From positions 124,001 to 188,000 of the forward strand of contig CAVZJM010000014.1 of assembly GCA_963775625.1 (NCBI GenBank): a DNA stretch of 64,000 nucleotides. Direction: 5' to 3'. Position 1 is the first letter of the stretch. Each line of letters begins with the position of its first letter. Shown here in pieces: positions 9,378-18,782 of this stretch. The notes under the pieces were generated by a model. The model had not been told where the DNA came from. It did no database searches and worked only from the letters and a program-made list of their open reading frames with translations. Both the position numbers and the translations under genes were made by a program. This DNA is from JAIBJN01 sp963775625 (GTDB lineage Bacteria > Actinomycetota > Thermoleophilia > Gaiellales > Gaiellaceae).

Positions 9378-9402
9378 CCCAAGTAACAGTCTGTTACTTG
9401 GG
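9378..9402 (+). promoter_or_regulatory. 25-bp near-perfect palindrome between thrC and thrB
   Basis: CCCAAGTAACAG (9378-9389), a single central T, then CTGTTACTTGGG (9391-9402). The right arm runs into the thrB Shine-Dalgarno (GGAGGG from 9401). It could be an RNA hairpin affecting thrB translation or a dimeric-regulator operator; the sequence does not decide between them. Confidence 0.7.
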
Positions 9403-9414
9403 AGGGAGCGCCCG

Positions 9415-10230
9415 GTGAGGATCTCCGTCCGCGCCCCGGCGACGACGGCGAACCTCGGCGCCGGTTTCGACTGCGCCGCGGTCGCGCTCGACCTCTGGAA
9501 CGAGGTCGTCGTCTCCGACGGCGGCACGCCGGACCGGTCGCACCTGGGCGTCCGGGCCTTCGAGCTGGTCGACCCCGCCGACGGCCTCCGCTTCGAGTTC
9601 TTCGACCGCATCCCGCGCGAGCAGGGGCTCGGATCGAGCGCGGCGGTGATCGCACTGGGCCTCGTCGCCGCCGCCCATGTCGCCGACCGCGAGCCCGACC
9701 CGGAGTGGCTGCTCCGCGAAGGCGTCCGGCTCGAGGGCCATGCCGACAACCTGGCCGCGGCCCTGGCCGGCGGTGCCTGCCTGACGTCCGGAGGCACCAT
9801 CCACCGCGTCGCGGACACCGTCCCGGCCGTCCCGATCGCGCTCGTCCCCGACTCGACTGTCGCCACCGCGGAGGCGCGGGCTGCTCTTCCCGAGCAGGTT
9901 CCTTTCGGCGATGCCGTCTTCTCCGTCGCGCGCGCCGCGCTCCTCGGAGCCGGCCTCGCCTCGCATTCGGAGGAGATCTTCGCGGCTGCGTTGAACGACC
10001 GCCTCCACGAGCCGTACCGCGCCGAGCACGCGCCGCTGCTCGAGGACGTCCGCCAGGAGCCGCCCGCCGGCGCGCTCGGCGCGACCATCTCCGGCTCGGG
10101 CCCGACCGTGATCGTCTGGGCAGACCCGGACCAGGCGAAGGAGTGCTCGGTGGAGCTCTCCACCCGCTTCCCCGACGTCGAGGTGCTCTGGCTCTCGACG
10201 TCCGCGAAAGGAGCCGAAGTCGTCACATGA
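9415..10230 (+). CDS. thrB: homoserine kinase (GHMP family)
   Basis: Phosphorylates homoserine for threonine synthase. 271 residues with the GHMP N-terminus VRAPATTANLGAGFD, the ATP-binding loop PREQGLGSSAAVIALG (about 64-79) and a C-terminal GATISGSGPTVIV segment. GTG start preceded by a GGAGGG Shine-Dalgarno that abuts the palindrome at 9378-9402. The last codon overlaps the ilvD start by 4 bp. Confidence 0.95.
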   Translation: MRISVRAPATTANLGAGFDCAAVALDLWNEVVVSDGGTPDRSHLGVRAFELVDPADGLRFEFFDRIPREQGLGSSAAVIALGLVAAAHVADREPDPEWLLREGVRLEGHADNLAAALAGGACLTSGGTIHRVADTVPAVPIALVPDSTVATAEARAALPEQVPFGDAVFSVARAALLGAGLASHSEEIFAAALNDRLHEPYRAEHAPLLEDVRQEPPAGALGATISGSGPTVIVWADPDQAKECSVELSTRFPDVEVLWLSTSAKGAEVVT

Positions 10231-11933
10231 GCCCCGATCCGTACGACCGCCCGTCCGACCCTGCCAAGCGGCGCAGCGCCGCGCTGACCGACGGCCCCGA
10301 GCGCGCGCCCGCGCGCGCGATGCTGAAGGGAATCGGCCTCACCGACGACGACCTCGCGCGGCCGCTGATCGGGGTCGCGACGACCTGGATCGAGACGATG
10401 CCGTGCAACTTCAACCAGCGCGAGCTGGCCAAGCACGTGAAGGCGGGAGTCCGCGCGGCGGGTGGGACGCCGATGGAGTTCAACACGATCTCCGTAAGCG
10501 ACGGCGTCTCCATGGGAACCGAGGGGATGCGCGCCTCGCTGGTCTCCCGCGAGGTGATCGCCGATTCGATCGAGCTGGTCGCGCGCGGCCACCTGTTCGA
10601 CGGCCTCGTCTGCCTCGTCGGCTGCGACAAGACGATCCCGGCGGCGGTGATGGCGCTCGCGCGCCTCGACATCCCGGGGCTCGTGCTCTACAACGGCTCG
10701 ATCGCTCCGGGTCGCTTCCGCGGAAAGGACGTGACCATCCAGGACGTCTTCGAGGCCGTCGGAGCGCACGCGGTCGGGAAGATGACCGGCGAGGAGCTGC
10801 ACGAGCTCGAGGGCGTCGCCTGCCCGGGCGCCGGGGCCTGCGGGGGCCAGTTCACCGCCAACACCATGTCGACGGCGCTCGAGTTCCTCGGCATCAGCCC
10901 GGCCGGCCTCAATGGGATCCCCGCGCTCGTCCCCGCCAAGACCGAGGCGGCCGAGGAGGCGGGAAGGCTGGTCATGGACCTCCTGCGGCGTGACGTGCGG
11001 CCGTCGCAGGTGATGACACGCGAGGCGTTGGAGAACGCAATCGCCTCGATCGCAGCCACCGGCGGCTCCACGAACGGCGTCCTCCACCTGCTCGCGATCG
11101 CGCGCGAGCTCGACATTCCGCTGACGATCGACGACTTCGACCGGATCGCATCGCGAACGCCCGTGGTTGCCAGCCTGAAGCCCGGCGGCCGCTTCGTCGC
11201 CACCGACGTCTACGAGGCAGGCGGCGTCGCCCTCGTCGCGCGCGAGCTCCTCAAGCGGGAGCTGGTGCACGCTGGCGCCCCGAACGTGGACGGACGCTCG
11301 CTGGGCGAGATCGCCGCGTCGGTCGAGGAGCGACCCGGCCAGGAGGTCGTCGTCCCGATCGAGACCCCGCTGAAGCCCACCGGCGGGCTGGCCATCCTCT
11401 ACGGGAACCTCGCCCCCGAGGGCTGCGTCGTCAAGCTGGCCGGACACGAGCGTCTGCTTCACCGCGGGCCGGCCCGGGTCTTCGACTCGGAGGAGGCCTG
11501 CTTCGCGGCCGTGAAGGCGCGGCAGATCGAAGCCGGAGACATCGTCGTCATCCGCTACGAGGGCCCGGCCGGCGGGCCGGGCATGCGCGAGATGCTCCAC
11601 GTCACGGCCGCCATCGTCGGGGAGGGGCTCGGCGACGAGGTCGCGCTCGTCACGGACGGGCGCTTCTCCGGCGCCACCCACGGGCTGATGGTCGGCCACG
11701 TCTCCCCCGAGGCCGTTCGTGGCGGCCCGCTCGCCGCCCTCCAGGACGGGGACGTCGTGGTCGTGGACGTCGAGGCGCGCGAGCTCCGTGTCGAGCTTGC
11801 CGACGACGAGCTGGCGGCCCGGCTCGCCGACTGGCGCTCGCCCGAGCCCCGCTACGTCACCGGCGTCTTCGCCAAGTACGCGGCTCTGGTCTCGTCGGCC
11901 TCCGAGGGCGCGGTCACCAGCTCGCCGCTGTGA
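10227..11933 (+). CDS. ilvD: dihydroxy-acid dehydratase (Fe-S)
   Basis: Dehydrates the dihydroxy acids to 2-ketoisovalerate and 2-keto-3-methylvalerate. 568 residues, the full length of the IlvD/Edd family. Visible Fe-S and active-site segments include TMPCNFNQREL, LVGCDKTIPA and PGAGACGGQFTANTM, and late in the protein VTDGRFSGATHGLMVGHVSPEA. ATG 10227 overlaps thrB by 4 bp; an AAGGAG at about 10207 is rather distant, so coupling is likely. The 3' end overlaps leuB by 4 bp. Confidence 0.97.
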   Translation: MSPDPYDRPSDPAKRRSAALTDGPERAPARAMLKGIGLTDDDLARPLIGVATTWIETMPCNFNQRELAKHVKAGVRAAGGTPMEFNTISVSDGVSMGTEGMRASLVSREVIADSIELVARGHLFDGLVCLVGCDKTIPAAVMALARLDIPGLVLYNGSIAPGRFRGKDVTIQDVFEAVGAHAVGKMTGEELHELEGVACPGAGACGGQFTANTMSTALEFLGISPAGLNGIPALVPAKTEAAEEAGRLVMDLLRRDVRPSQVMTREALENAIASIAATGGSTNGVLHLLAIARELDIPLTIDDFDRIASRTPVVASLKPGGRFVATDVYEAGGVALVARELLKRELVHAGAPNVDGRSLGEIAASVEERPGQEVVVPIETPLKPTGGLAILYGNLAPEGCVVKLAGHERLLHRGPARVFDSEEACFAAVKARQIEAGDIVVIRYEGPAGGPGMREMLHVTAAIVGEGLGDEVALVTDGRFSGATHGLMVGHVSPEAVRGGPLAALQDGDVVVVDVEARELRVELADDELAARLADWRSPEPRYVTGVFAKYAALVSSASEGAVTSSPL

Positions 11934-12913
11934 AAGTCGCGCTTCTCCCCGGCGACGGCATCGGGCCGGAGGTCGCCGCCGCCGCGGCTCGGGTTCTGGG
12001 CGAGCTGCCGCTCGGCCTCGACGTGGAGGAGCACCTCTTCGGCGGCGCGGCCATCCACGCAACCGGAGACCCGCTCCCACCCGAGACGCTCGCCGCCGCC
12101 AGGGAGGCCGACGCGGTGCTCATGGGCGCCGTCGGCGCACCCGAGTTCGACGGCGCGGCGGTTCGGCCCGAGCAGGGCCTCATCCGACTCCGGGGTGAGC
12201 TCGACGTCTATGCCAATCTCCGCCCGGCCCGGAGCGACGAGGTCGACCTGCTCGTGGTCCGCGAGCTGGTCGGAGGCCTCTACTACGGCGCCCGTGGCGT
12301 TCGCGAGGACGGCACCGTCTACGACACGATGGAGTACCGGCCCGACCAGGTCGAGCGGATCGCGCGCCGCGGGTTCGAGCTGGCGGGCACCAGGCGCGCG
12401 CACGTCACCTCGGTCGACAAGGCGAACATCCTCGACACGTCCCGGCTCTGGCGCGAGGTCGTGGAGCGCGTTGCCGCCGACTACCCCGACGTCGAGCTCC
12501 GGCACATGCTCGTGGACAACTGCGGCCTGCAGCTCGTGCTCGCGCCCGGGCAGTTCGACGTCCTTCTGACGGAGAACACGTTCGGCGACATCCTCTCGGA
12601 CGTGGCCGCGGGCGTGACCGGCGGGCTCGGGCTGGCCGCCTCGGCGAGCCTGGGTGACGGGAGGCCCGGCATCTTCGAGCCGGTGCACGGCTCCGCCCCG
12701 GACATCGCCGGCGAGGGGATCGCCAACCCGGCTGCCATGCTGCGCTCGGCGGCGCTCATGCTCGCGCACGGGCTGGACGAGACCGTGGAGGCCGCGCGGC
12801 TGGAGGCGGCGGTGGACGCTACGCTCGCGTCCACGCCGACCCCGGATCTCGGCGGCCGGGCGACGACCGCCGACTTCACGGACGCCGTCCTCAGAGAGCT
12901 CTCGTCGCGATAG
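11930..12913 (+). CDS. leuB: 3-isopropylmalate dehydrogenase
   Basis: Oxidatively decarboxylates 3-isopropylmalate. 327 residues with all catalytic parts: GDGIGPEV loop, LRGELDVYANLRPAR arginines, the Tyr in YDTMEYR, the Lys in TSVDKANILDTSR, VDNCGLQ, the metal Asp residues in TENTFGDILSDVAAG and the NAD loop HGSAPDIAGEGIANP. This is the working copy, in contrast to the eroded paralogue at 2741-3676. GTG start overlapping the ilvD stop. The 3' end overlaps the convergent leuD end by 23 bp. Confidence 0.97.
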   Translation: MKVALLPGDGIGPEVAAAAARVLGELPLGLDVEEHLFGGAAIHATGDPLPPETLAAAREADAVLMGAVGAPEFDGAAVRPEQGLIRLRGELDVYANLRPARSDEVDLLVVRELVGGLYYGARGVREDGTVYDTMEYRPDQVERIARRGFELAGTRRAHVTSVDKANILDTSRLWREVVERVAADYPDVELRHMLVDNCGLQLVLAPGQFDVLLTENTFGDILSDVAAGVTGGLGLAASASLGDGRPGIFEPVHGSAPDIAGEGIANPAAMLRSAALMLAHGLDETVEAARLEAAVDATLASTPTPDLGGRATTADFTDAVLRELSSR

Positions 12914-13460
12914 CCGAAGGGTGCGCCGCCTCGAAGGCGGCGATCTCGGCCTCGTGCCGCAGCGTGAGCCCGATGTCGTCGAGGCCCTCGAGCAGACGGC
13001 GCCGGTCGAAGGCGTCGAGCTCGAAGCGATACGGGCCGGCGGTCTGCTCCTCCAGGTCGACGGTCAGCTCGGCACCCGAGCCCGCCGCCATCAGCGACCG
13101 CACCTCGTCCTCGGGCAGCACCACCGTGAGCAGGCCGATCTTCAGCGAGTTCGTCCGGAAGATGTCGCCGAACGACGGCGCCACGATCGCCTCGAATCCG
13201 TAGTCCTGCAGCGCCCAGGCGGCGTGCTCGCGCGACGAGCCGCAGCCGAAGTTCCGCCCCGTGACCAGGATGGTCGCGCCCTCGGCCTCCGGACGGTTGA
13301 GCTCGAAGCCCGGCTCTTTCGCCCAGTCGAAGAAGAGGACCTCGCCATACCCCGTCCGCCCGATCCGCTTGAGGAACTGCTTCGGGACGATCTGGTCGGT
13401 GTCGACGTCGGAACGGTCGAGCACCGCGACCCGTCCGGTCGTGCGGCGGAAGGGCTTCAC
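12891..13460 (-). CDS. leuD: 3-isopropylmalate dehydratase, small subunit
   Basis: Swivel domain of isopropylmalate isomerase, working with LeuC. 189 residues beginning MKPFRRTTGRVAVLDRSDVD, with DTDQIVPKQFLKR, the conserved GRNFGCGSSREHAAWAL and the FRTNSLKIGLLTV segment that contributes substrate-recognition residues. GTG start overlapping the leuC stop by 4 bp, so the pair is coupled. Convergent with leuB, with a 23-bp overlap and no separate terminator visible. Confidence 0.95.
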   Translation of the reverse strand: MKPFRRTTGRVAVLDRSDVDTDQIVPKQFLKRIGRTGYGEVLFFDWAKEPGFELNRPEAEGATILVTGRNFGCGSSREHAAWALQDYGFEAIVAPSFGDIFRTNSLKIGLLTVVLPEDEVRSLMAAGSGAELTVDLEEQTAGPYRFELDAFDRRRLLEGLDDIGLTLRHEAEIAAFEAAHPSAIATRAL

Positions 13461-14863
13461 GCGACCGGCTCCGGCGCGAGCTCGCGCACGTCCACGAAGT
13501 GGCCGGCGAGCGCGGTCGCCGCGGCCATCGCCGGGCTGACGAGGTGCGTCCGCCCGCCGCGGCCCTGCCGTCCCTCGAAGTTCCGGTTCGAGGTGGAGGC
13601 GCACCGCTCGCCCGGCTGGAGGATGTCGGGGTTCATGCCCAGGCACATCGAGCAGCCCGCGCGGCGCCACTCGAAACCGGCAGCTTCGAAGATCCGGTCG
13701 AGCCCCTCCTCCTCGGCCTGGCGCTTGACGCCCGCCGAGCCGGGGACGACGAGCGCCCGCACGCGCGCATGGACGCGCCTGCCGGCGACGACCGAGGCGG
13801 CTTCGCGCAGGTCCTCGATTCGCGCGTTGGTGCAGGAGCCGATGAAGACACGATCGACTTCGATGTCCTGGATCGGCGTCCCCGGCTCGAGGGCCATGTA
13901 CGCGAGTGCCCGCTCGGCGGCGTCGCGCTCCCCCGGGTCGTCGAAGTCCGAGGGATCCGGCACCACCCCGTCCACGGGGACGACCATGCCCGGATTCGTC
14001 CCCCAGCTGACCTGCGGCGCCAGCTCGCCGACGTCGAGCTCGACCACCCGGTCGTAGGCGGCGTCCGGATCGGACGGCAGCTCGCGCCAGCGGTCGAGCG
14101 CGCGCTCCCACTCGACGCCCTGCGGTGCAGCCGGGCGGCCCTCGAGAAAGGCAAAGGTCGTGTCGTCGGGAGCGATCATCCCCGCGCGCGCGCCAGCCTC
14201 GATGGACATGTTGCAGATGGTCATTCGCCCGGACATCTCGAGGCCTCGGATCACGTCGCCCGCGTACTCGACGACATGGCCCACGCCTCCCGCGACGCCG
14301 ATCCGGCCGATGGCGCCGAGGATGACGTCCTTGGCGGTGACGCCGAGCGGGAGCGAGCCCGCGAAGTCGAGGAGCATCGTCTTCGGCCTCCGCTGGGGCA
14401 GGGTCTGCGTGGCCAGCACGTGCTCGACCTCAGAGGTGCCGATGCCGAAGGCGAGCGCTCCGACGGCACCGTGGGTCGACGTGTGGCTGTCGCCGCAGAC
14501 GATCGTCATCCCGGGCTGAGAGAGGCCCAGCTCGGGCCCGATCACGTGCACGATGCCCTCGCGCCCGCTGCCGGTCGCGTAGAGCGGGACGCCGAACTCC
14601 TCGCAGTTATGGCGGAGCGCCTCGAGCTGCGCGGCGGCGAGGTCGTCCGCCGGCCGGTCGTCCGTGGGGACGTTGTGATCCATCGTCGCGAGCGTGAGCT
14701 CCGGTCTCCGGACAGGGCGACCAGCGAGCCGCAGGCCCTCGAAGGCCTGCGGCGAGGTCACCTCGTGGACGAGGTGGAGATCCACGTACAGGAGAGGCGC
14801 CTCGCCGTCGGGCTCGGCCACGACGTGCGCTTCCCACACGCGGTCGAAGAGCGTCTTCGGCAT
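13457..14863 (-). CDS. leuC: 3-isopropylmalate dehydratase, large subunit ([4Fe-4S])
   Basis: Aconitase-type subunit that isomerises 2- to 3-isopropylmalate. 468 residues. The three cluster ligands are visible in VFIGSCTNARIEDLR and CSMCLGMNPD, with GDSHTSTHGAVGALAFGIG upstream. ATG 14863 gives the standard N-terminus MPKTLFDRVWEAH. It lies only 4 bp downstream of the stop of the cyclase/AAA regulator on the same strand, so leuCD may be co-transcribed with that regulator rather than controlled by the leuA leader. Confidence 0.96.
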   Translation of the reverse strand: MPKTLFDRVWEAHVVAEPDGEAPLLYVDLHLVHEVTSPQAFEGLRLAGRPVRRPELTLATMDHNVPTDDRPADDLAAAQLEALRHNCEEFGVPLYATGSGREGIVHVIGPELGLSQPGMTIVCGDSHTSTHGAVGALAFGIGTSEVEHVLATQTLPQRRPKTMLLDFAGSLPLGVTAKDVILGAIGRIGVAGGVGHVVEYAGDVIRGLEMSGRMTICNMSIEAGARAGMIAPDDTTFAFLEGRPAAPQGVEWERALDRWRELPSDPDAAYDRVVELDVGELAPQVSWGTNPGMVVPVDGVVPDPSDFDDPGERDAAERALAYMALEPGTPIQDIEVDRVFIGSCTNARIEDLREAASVVAGRRVHARVRALVVPGSAGVKRQAEEEGLDRIFEAAGFEWRRAGCSMCLGMNPDILQPGERCASTSNRNFEGRQGRGGRTHLVSPAMAAATALAGHFVDVRELAPEPVA

Positions 14864-14867
14864 CCAC

Positions 14868-17800
14868 CTATTGTGGCGATTGCGCGCGGGCTCCGAGCTC
14901 GCTCCGAACCCTCTCGGCCGAGACGGCGTTGCCCCTGCGCTCGAAGCGCTCGAGCGCCCGTTCCCGGAGTGCTCGCGACTCGGCTTCGCGGCCGGCCCGC
15001 CCAACGACGTCCGCCAGACCGGCGAGGACGCGCGCCTGCCGGTTGAGGTCGTCCGTCTCCTCGACCGCGCGCAGGGCATCGCGCGCCAGAACCTCCGCCG
15101 CTACGAGGTCGTCGTTCCCGGCGAGACACGTCGCGCGCACGGTTCGCCACGAGATCTGAGCCGCGACGTCCAGCGGCCGCGCCAGCTCCTCGCTCACCCT
15201 GGTCAGCTCCTCGGCCTCCTCGTACCGTCCCTGTGCGCAGACAGCGCGTGCCAGGTCGGCGGCGACGGTCGAGAGCAGCCCGCGCTCGCCCATCGCCTCG
15301 AGGGCCTCGTAGCCGCGGCGAAGCTCACGCTCGGCGGCGGCCGGGTCGTCGGCGAGCAGCTCGATGTCGCCGGCAGCGAGCGAGAAGCCGGCGACCCAGA
15401 CGCGGAAGCCGAGCTCGTCCGAGATCGCGCGTCCCTGGGCGAGGAGTCGACGAGCGTCCTCGAAGCGCCCCGACTGCGCCTCAAGGCCGGCCAGGCAGAC
15501 GAGCGCGGTCGACTGCACCACCCGGGCGCCCTGGGCGCGCTCGAGGATCGCCTCGGCCCGAACCGTTGCCTCGGCCACCGGCATCGGCCCGTAGTAGAGC
15601 GACATCGGCAGGCGCATGAGCGCGCCCGCGGCCTCGCGGCGGTCGCCCGCCCGCTCGGCGTGCACGAGCGCCTGCTCGAGCGCCTGGGCCTGCTCGGTCC
15701 AGTGATTCACCATCCAGTTCACGTCCGCGATTCGCCGCCAGGCCTTCGCCAGGCCGAGGTCGTCGCCGAGCTCCTCGAGCACGGGAAGAGCCTGCTCCGC
15801 GACGCTGCGGAGCTCCTCGACCCCCTCGCGGTCGGTCAGGGCACGGAGGAACGCTCGCTCCAGGACGGCGTGGAGCTCCAGCCGGCGGTCGCCGGACGCG
15901 ACGCCTGCCGCGATCGCCTCCGTCAGGACGGCGTCCGCCTCCGTGAACTGTCCGGCGAGCACCAGCGCCGACCCCAGGGTCCCCAGCAGCTCCGCGCGCC
16001 CAGGCGCCCCCTCGGGGAGAAGGGCAGCGGCTCGCCCGAGCAGGTTGGCAGCACCGCCGGCGTCCTCCCGGGCGTGGGCGCGGCTGCCGGCTCTCGCCAG
16101 GCGCTCCGCCGCCTCGCCCGCGAGCGCGGCCGTGCGCTCGTCGGGCCGGCCCAGCTGCGTGCGGTAGTGGACGGCCTGCTCGAGGTGGTAGCCGAGGATC
16201 TCCTCCACCTCGACCACGTTCGGGCCGGCTCGGTCCTCGATCAGACGGGCAAAGTGCTCGTGGAGGCCCGCGCGCTCGCCCTTCGGGATCCCGTTGTAGG
16301 CAGCGTCGCGGATGAGCTGGTGGCGGAACCGGTACCCCTCCTCCCCTGGCACGACGGAGCGGTCGGGGCCGATGAAGTCCTTGCCGACGAGGAGCTCCAG
16401 GTTCGCCTGCACGGATTCCCGAGCGCTCTCGGCGGACAGGTCGACGACGGCCGCCGCCCAGAAGCGCTTGCCGACGACGCTCGCTCGCTCGATCACGGTG
16501 CGCTCGTCGGGGCTGAGCCGGTCGAGGCGCGCTGCAAGGAGGCTCTGAATGGTCGGTGGGATCTCGAGCGGGCCCTCCGAAGGCTTCCCTTCCGCGAGCA
16601 TTGCCACCATCTGCTCGACGTAGAGCGGGTTGCCCTCGGCGCTCTCGGCGATCCGCCGGCGAGTCTCGTCCGTCAGCTCCGCCATTCCCTGCAGGCTGTC
16701 GATGAGGGCGCCCGACTCGTCCGCCGTGAGCGGCTCGAGCACCATGGAGGCGGCGGGCGCCGTGCCGCCCCACCGAGCTCGTTTCTCGAGCAGCTCGGGA
16801 CGCGCGAGGCACAGGATGAAGACCGGTGCCTCGCGCGACCAGTCCGCGATGTGCTCGATCATGTCGAGGAGCGTCGGCTCGCCCCAGTGCACGTCTTCGA
16901 ACACGACCACCAGCGGACGTTCCTGGGCGAGCGCCTCGAAGAGCTTGCGAACGGCCCAGGCGGTCTCCTCTGCCGAACCTGCCTGGGTCGAGTGGCCGAG
17001 GACGCCCGCGATCCGCTCGGCGATCGCATCGGCGCCCTCCCGGCCCGCCACGAGACGGGCGATCGCGGGCCGCGGGTCCTCGTCGCCGACGAGGTCGCGG
17101 ACGATCTCGAAGAGCGGCCAGTACGTGATGCCGTCGCCGTACGGGAGGCAGCGACCCGGTCAACACCCGGGCAACGTCTCCCAGGGAGGCTTCCAGCTCC
17201 CTCGCCAGCCGCGACTTCCCGATGCCCGCTCCGCCCAGCACCGTGAAGAGGACCACCTTCGCGTCCCGGACGGCGCTGTCGAAGCACTCGCGGAGCTGCG
17301 CGAGCTCGGGCCGGCGCCCGACCAACGGGGAGTCGGGACTTCGCAGTGCGCCGGGCGCGCCTTCGACGACCTCGAGCAGACGCCACGAGCGGACGCCGTC
17401 CTCCTTGCCCTTGACCGTCAGTGGGCCCGTCGGCTCGGCCCGGACTGCGTCCTTCACGAGCCGGTGCGTTACCTCGCCGATCAGGATCTCCCCGGGCCCT
17501 GCGGCCTGCTCGAGGCGGGCGGCGACGTTCACCGTGTCCCCCGTGACGAGGGTCTGCCCGTCGGCGGGGTCGCCGGCCACGACCTCGCCGGTGTTGACCC
17601 CCGTGCGAACGCGCAGCTGCAGGCCCTGCTCCTGCTCGAGCTCGCGGTTGAGCTCGTCGACCGCGTCGCGCATCTCGATCACCGCGCGCACGGCACGAAG
17701 GGCGTCGTCCTCGTGAACCACCGGGATTCCGAAGACGGCCATGACGGCGTCGCCGATGAACTTCTCCACCGTGCCCCCGTGGCGCTCGACGGCTCGAGCG

Positions 17801-17940
17801 GCCGCCTCGAAGTAGCGCGACATGATGCTGCGGACCGCCTCGGGGTCGAGCTCCGAGCCGAGCCTGGTGGACTCGGCGACGTCGGAGAAGATCACCGTGA
17901 CCGTCTTGCGTGTCCGCGAGGGGGATCTCGCTTCCGTCAA
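14868..17940 (-). pseudogene. class III nucleotide cyclase-AAA ATPase-TPR regulator, one frameshift near 17154
   Basis: About 1023 codons if read through. Residues 1-190 form a class III cyclase homology domain: FSDVAESTRLG, EKFIGDAVMAVFG (metal Asp and base-reading Lys), TGVNTGEVVAGD, GDTVNVAARLEQ. Then LVGRRPELAQL and a Walker A GGAGIGKSRLAREL, a DVHWGEPTLLDMIEH Walker B region, and a long TPR-like C-terminus. The frame breaks after RVLTG: removing the A at 17154 restores the expected CLPYGDGITYWP continuation, and the total length fits exactly one extra base. So this is either a sequencing/assembly error or a recent inactivation. TTG start with GGAGGG 7 nt upstream. A relative starts at 62914. 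Probably a signalling/transcription regulator; targets unknown. Confidence 0.8.
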
Positions 17941-18022
17941 TACAGGGCCCTCCGCGCGGGGCGAGGCCGACCTCCCGGGCCGCGTCCTACCGCAGTTTGG
18001 GACGTGATCGCTCGAGCCGAGT

Positions 18023-18715
18023 CTAAAGCAGGCAGCCCACGCGCTCTTCCACTCGCTCCACGATGGGATCGCCGTGGCCGACGCCGACCTTCGCGGGGGC
18101 GAGGCCCGCCATGCGCTTCAGCGACGCTTGCCGCTGGCGCTCGTTGAGCGTGAAGGAGTCCCAGCCGGCGGCGAGCTCGGGCCACGTCACGATCGCGTCG
18201 CCCGAGAGCAGCACCTTGTGCTTCTCCGACCAGAACGCGAGGTGGCCCGGCGTGTGGCCGGGTGTGTGGAGGACGGCCAGGCCGCCCTCCTCCTGCTTGT
18301 CGGCGAGGGCATCGTCCACGCCGCAAGGAGGATGGTCTCCGAGGCCGAGCGCGAGGCCCAGCTGGAAAGGGATGTAGGCGCGGAGGGGACGCTTCGGCAC
18401 GGGAGAGACCCGCTGTGCCTTCCGGTCTCCCGAGACGATGTCCGCCTCGTAGGGGTGCGAGCACACCTTCGCCCCGCTGAGCTCCTTCATGGCGGCCAGC
18501 CCGCACAGGTGGGAGAAGTGCGCGTGCGTGACCCAGATCCGCTTCACGTCGGAGACCGAGCGCCCCATCTGTCGGATCGCCGCCAGGATCTGGAAGGGAT
18601 GCGCGTCCGCGAGGGCGTCCACCAGGGTCAGGTCCTTGCCGTCGGCGACCAGGAACGCGCGCACCCAGCCCCGGGTCTGGTCTCCCACGGCCACGATTCC
18701 CGGAGCGAGCTCCAC
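18023..18715 (-). CDS. metallo-beta-lactamase-fold hydrolase
   Basis: 230-residue MBL-fold protein starting MELAPGIVAVGDQ. It has THAHFSHLCG where the family norm is HxHxDH, so the usual metal-binding Asp is Ser here. The other metal ligands look present: HTPGHTPGHLAFW, LLSGDAIV and GVGHGDP. Glyoxalase II-like or lactonase-like hydrolase; substrate unknown. I chose GTG 18715, which has a purine-rich stretch upstream. An alternative ATG at 18784 would add 23 residues and overlap the start codon of the divergent dioxygenase gene. Confidence 0.82.
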   Translation of the reverse strand: MELAPGIVAVGDQTRGWVRAFLVADGKDLTLVDALADAHPFQILAAIRQMGRSVSDVKRIWVTHAHFSHLCGLAAMKELSGAKVCSHPYEADIVSGDRKAQRVSPVPKRPLRAYIPFQLGLALGLGDHPPCGVDDALADKQEEGGLAVLHTPGHTPGHLAFWSEKHKVLLSGDAIVTWPELAAGWDSFTLNERQRQASLKRMAGLAPAKVGVGHGDPIVERVEERVGCLL

Positions 18716-18782
18716 GGGCGGCAGTCTTCCAGCTTGACGCTCGTCTGGGAAGGGTGTTTCATCGCCCGCGGGTCTCGGTCGC

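Noticed and set aside
8472..12080. A 1202-codon open frame on the minus strand across thrC-thrB-ilvD
   Set aside because: Shadow of well-identified plus-strand enzymes; composition is antisense-like.
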